From assembly GCA_047030855.1 (NCBI GenBank), contig JBKYIJ010000008.1, positions 1,922,001 through 1,986,000 of the forward strand: DNA of 64,000 bases, written 5' to 3'. Source of the stretch: QVMM01 sp047030855. Its GTDB lineage: Bacteria > Bacteroidota > Bacteroidia > Bacteroidales > Dysgonomonadaceae. Positions 62,624 to 64,000 of the stretch are shown piece after piece (position 1 is the first letter of the stretch; every line of letters starts with the position of its first letter). The notes below the pieces were generated by a model that saw only the letters and a list, made by a program, of their open reading frames with translations, searched no databases and was not told the origin of the DNA. A program made the position numbers and the translations under genes.

Positions 62624-64000
62624 TTAATCCATTAACTTTTTGTATCTGACGCGTTTCGGTTCAACGTTTCCAAGCCTCATTTTTTTGTTCTCCTCATATT
62701 CGCTGTATGAACCCTCGAAATAGAATACTTCCGAGTTTCCCTCAAATGCGAGAATATGCGTACAAATACGATCCAGAAACCATCTGTCGTGCGAAATAAC
62801 GACGGCACATCCTGCAAAACCCTCCAGTCCTTCTTCCAATGCACGAAGCGTGTTTACGTCAATATCGTTTGTCGGCTCATCGAGCAACAGAACGTTGGCT
62901 TCTGCTTTTAAAGTCAAGGCAAGGTGGAGGCGGTTGCGTTCACCGCCAGATAATACTCCGCACAGCTTTTCCTGATCGGCTCCCGTAAAATTAAATCGGG
63001 AAAGGTATGCCCTTGCGTTGATTTCTTTTCCGCCGACCCTGATAAATTCCGATCCTCCCGAAACCACCTGATATACAGTCTTGTTAGGATCAATGCTTTC
63101 GTGTGCCTGATCTACATATGCTGTCTTTACGGTTTCACCTACTTCGAAAGTTCCTCTGTCTGATTTTTCCAATCCCTGTATCAGACGGAAGAGCGTCGTT
63201 TTTCCTGCTCCGTTGGGTCCGATCACTCCGACTATTCCATTCGGAGGAAGTGTGAAATTAAGATGTTCGAACAGGACTTTGTCGCCATAGGCTTTGGCAA
63301 CGTCGTGCGCTTCTATCACTTTATTTCCCAGACGTGGACCGTTAGGAATAAATATTTCGAGTTTTTCTTCACGTTCTCTCTGATCCTCGTTCAATAGTTT
63401 CTCGTACGAATTCAGACGAGCTTTTCCTTTTGCCTGACGCGCTTTAGGAGCCATGTGTATCCAGTCCAGCTCTCGCTCCAGAGTCTTGCGGCGTTTGCTG
63501 GCTTGTTTTTCTTCCTGCTCCATTCGTTTGGTTTTCTGTTCCAGCCAAGAGGTGTAATTACCTTTCCACGGAATACCTTCACCGCGATCCAGTTCCAGTA
63601 TCCATCCTGCAACATGATCGAGGAAGTAACGGTCGTGCGTAATACAGATCACGGTTCCTGCATATTGTTGAAGGTGTTGTTCGAGCCAGTCGATAGATTC
63701 CGCGTCCAAATGGTTTGTCGGCTCATCGAGCAGAAGCACATCGGGTTGCTGTAATAACAGGCGGCAAAGTGCAACGCGGCGTTTTTCTCCCCCTGACAGA
63801 TGTTCCGTAAGTTCGTCTTCGGGCGGACAACGCAGGGCATCCATTGCACGTTCCAGCTTATTGTCAAGGTTCCATGCATCTGTTGCGTCTATCTTGTCCT
63901 GCAATTCTGCCTGACGGGCAAACAGGCTGTCCATTTTATCGGGATTTTCGTAATATTCGGGTAATGCAAACTTTTGATTTATTTCTTCATATTCGTTCAA
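62624..64000 (-). CDS. ettA: Energy-dependent translational throttle ABC-F protein EttA, 5' end outside window
   Basis: About 458 residues of a protein usually near 560; the N-terminal ATPase start lies beyond base 64000. Visible are the first ABC signature HLSGGEKRRVALCRLLLQ with Walker B VLLLDEPTNHLD, the inter-domain linker with the P-site tRNA-interacting region (WIHMAPKARQAKGKARLNSY), the second Walker A GPNGAGKTTLFRLI and second signature GVLSGGERNRLHLALTLK with DEPTNDID. EttA binds the ribosomal E site and gates the first elongation step according to ATP/ADP. The TTG at 63998-64000 is only the window edge. Confidence 0.9.
   Translation of the reverse strand: MNEYEEINQKFALPEYYENPDKMDSLFARQAELQDKIDATDAWNLDNKLERAMDALRCPPEDELTEHLSGGEKRRVALCRLLLQQPDVLLLDEPTNHLDAESIDWLEQHLQQYAGTVICITHDRYFLDHVAGWILELDRGEGIPWKGNYTSWLEQKTKRMEQEEKQASKRRKTLERELDWIHMAPKARQAKGKARLNSYEKLLNEDQREREEKLEIFIPNGPRLGNKVIEAHDVAKAYGDKVLFEHLNFTLPPNGIVGVIGPNGAGKTTLFRLIQGLEKSDRGTFEVGETVKTAYVDQAHESIDPNKTVYQVVSGGSEFIRVGGKEINARAYLSRFNFTGADQEKLCGVLSGGERNRLHLALTLKAEANVLLLDEPTNDIDVNTLRALEEGLEGFAGCAVVISHDRWFLDRICTHILAFEGNSEVFYFEGSYSEYEENKKMRLGNVEPKRVRYKKLMD

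Noticed and set aside
1..64000. CRISPR arrays, insertion sequences, prophage or integrated elements
   Set aside because: I saw no regularly spaced repeats, transposase or integrase frames, terminal inverted repeats or phage structural genes. The only repeats found are terminator hairpins.
1..64000. tRNA and rRNA genes
   Set aside because: No cloverleaf-like segment with a T-loop GTTCGAATC-type sequence was recognised in the intergenic spaces; a covariance search was not possible here.

Overview
This is an AT-rich chromosomal window from a member of the Bacteroidota, most likely the order Bacteroidales. A Dysgonomonas- or Parabacteroides-like genome is my best guess, inferred from gene content only. 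The evidence is: many genes preceded by the TAnnTTTG -7 element read by the Bacteroidota primary sigma factor; families almost confined to this phylum (DUF4271, the DUF5686 plus carboxypeptidase-regulatory fusion, PorT of the type IX secretion system, RNase H with a viroplasmin-like N-terminus, Rho with a long disordered insert); and outer-membrane biogenesis genes throughout. I see no phage, insertion sequence, CRISPR array, tRNA or rRNA. This is core chromosome.

Layout. 1-8.9 kb: end of tamB, a THUMP-like methyltransferase, tilS (frameshifted) and rho. 8.9-16.9 kb: zinc efflux CDF protein, the lysine pair lysC-lysA, a glycosyltransferase, lrgAB, an SGNH-like exported protein, lpxH and a DUF59 Fe-S protein. 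16.9-24.7 kb: a D-lactate dehydrogenase-like flavo-iron-sulfur protein (two frameshifts), the methylmalonyl-CoA module mce-mmdA-(59-aa ORF)-biotin carrier, then exported proteins. 25-31 kb: an orphan histidine kinase (frameshifted), the operon rnhA-DUF2461-ddh-ispE, and an ECF sigma factor with a putative membrane partner. 31-40 kb: copper ATPase plus chaperone, fumarase, a PEPCK/HprK-like P-loop protein (two frameshifts), class I aldolase and porT. 40-48 kb: ferredoxin, an exosortase-like protein, an outer-membrane barrel with lptC and a PpiD-like chaperone, nth and a glycosyltransferase. 48-56 kb: a second aspartokinase of ectoine-cluster type, then exbB-exbD-exbD-tonB followed by a PstS-like lipoprotein and a TPR protein. 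56-64 kb: metK behind a probable SAM-II riboswitch, DUF4271-hemD, a YgjP-like metallopeptidase, the DUF5686 outer-membrane protein (two frameshifts) and the end of ettA.

Pathways. lysC, lysA and ddh form much of a diaminopimelate/lysine route using direct meso-DAP dehydrogenase. Fumarase and the mce/mmdA cluster fit the fumarate-succinate-propionate fermentation of Bacteroidales. TamB, LptC, LpxH, the PpiD-like protein, PorT and TonB/ExbBD serve the cell envelope.

Two observations stand out. The metK leader matches the SAM-II aptamer and starts almost at the predicted transcription start; a downstream segment can form two 7-bp helices with the aptamer's own conserved loop, which suggests a built-in switch. 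Second, five otherwise well-conserved genes are broken by eight (possibly nine) single-base length changes, each in an A or T run. This looks more like sequencing error than gene decay, but transcriptional slippage is worth excluding.
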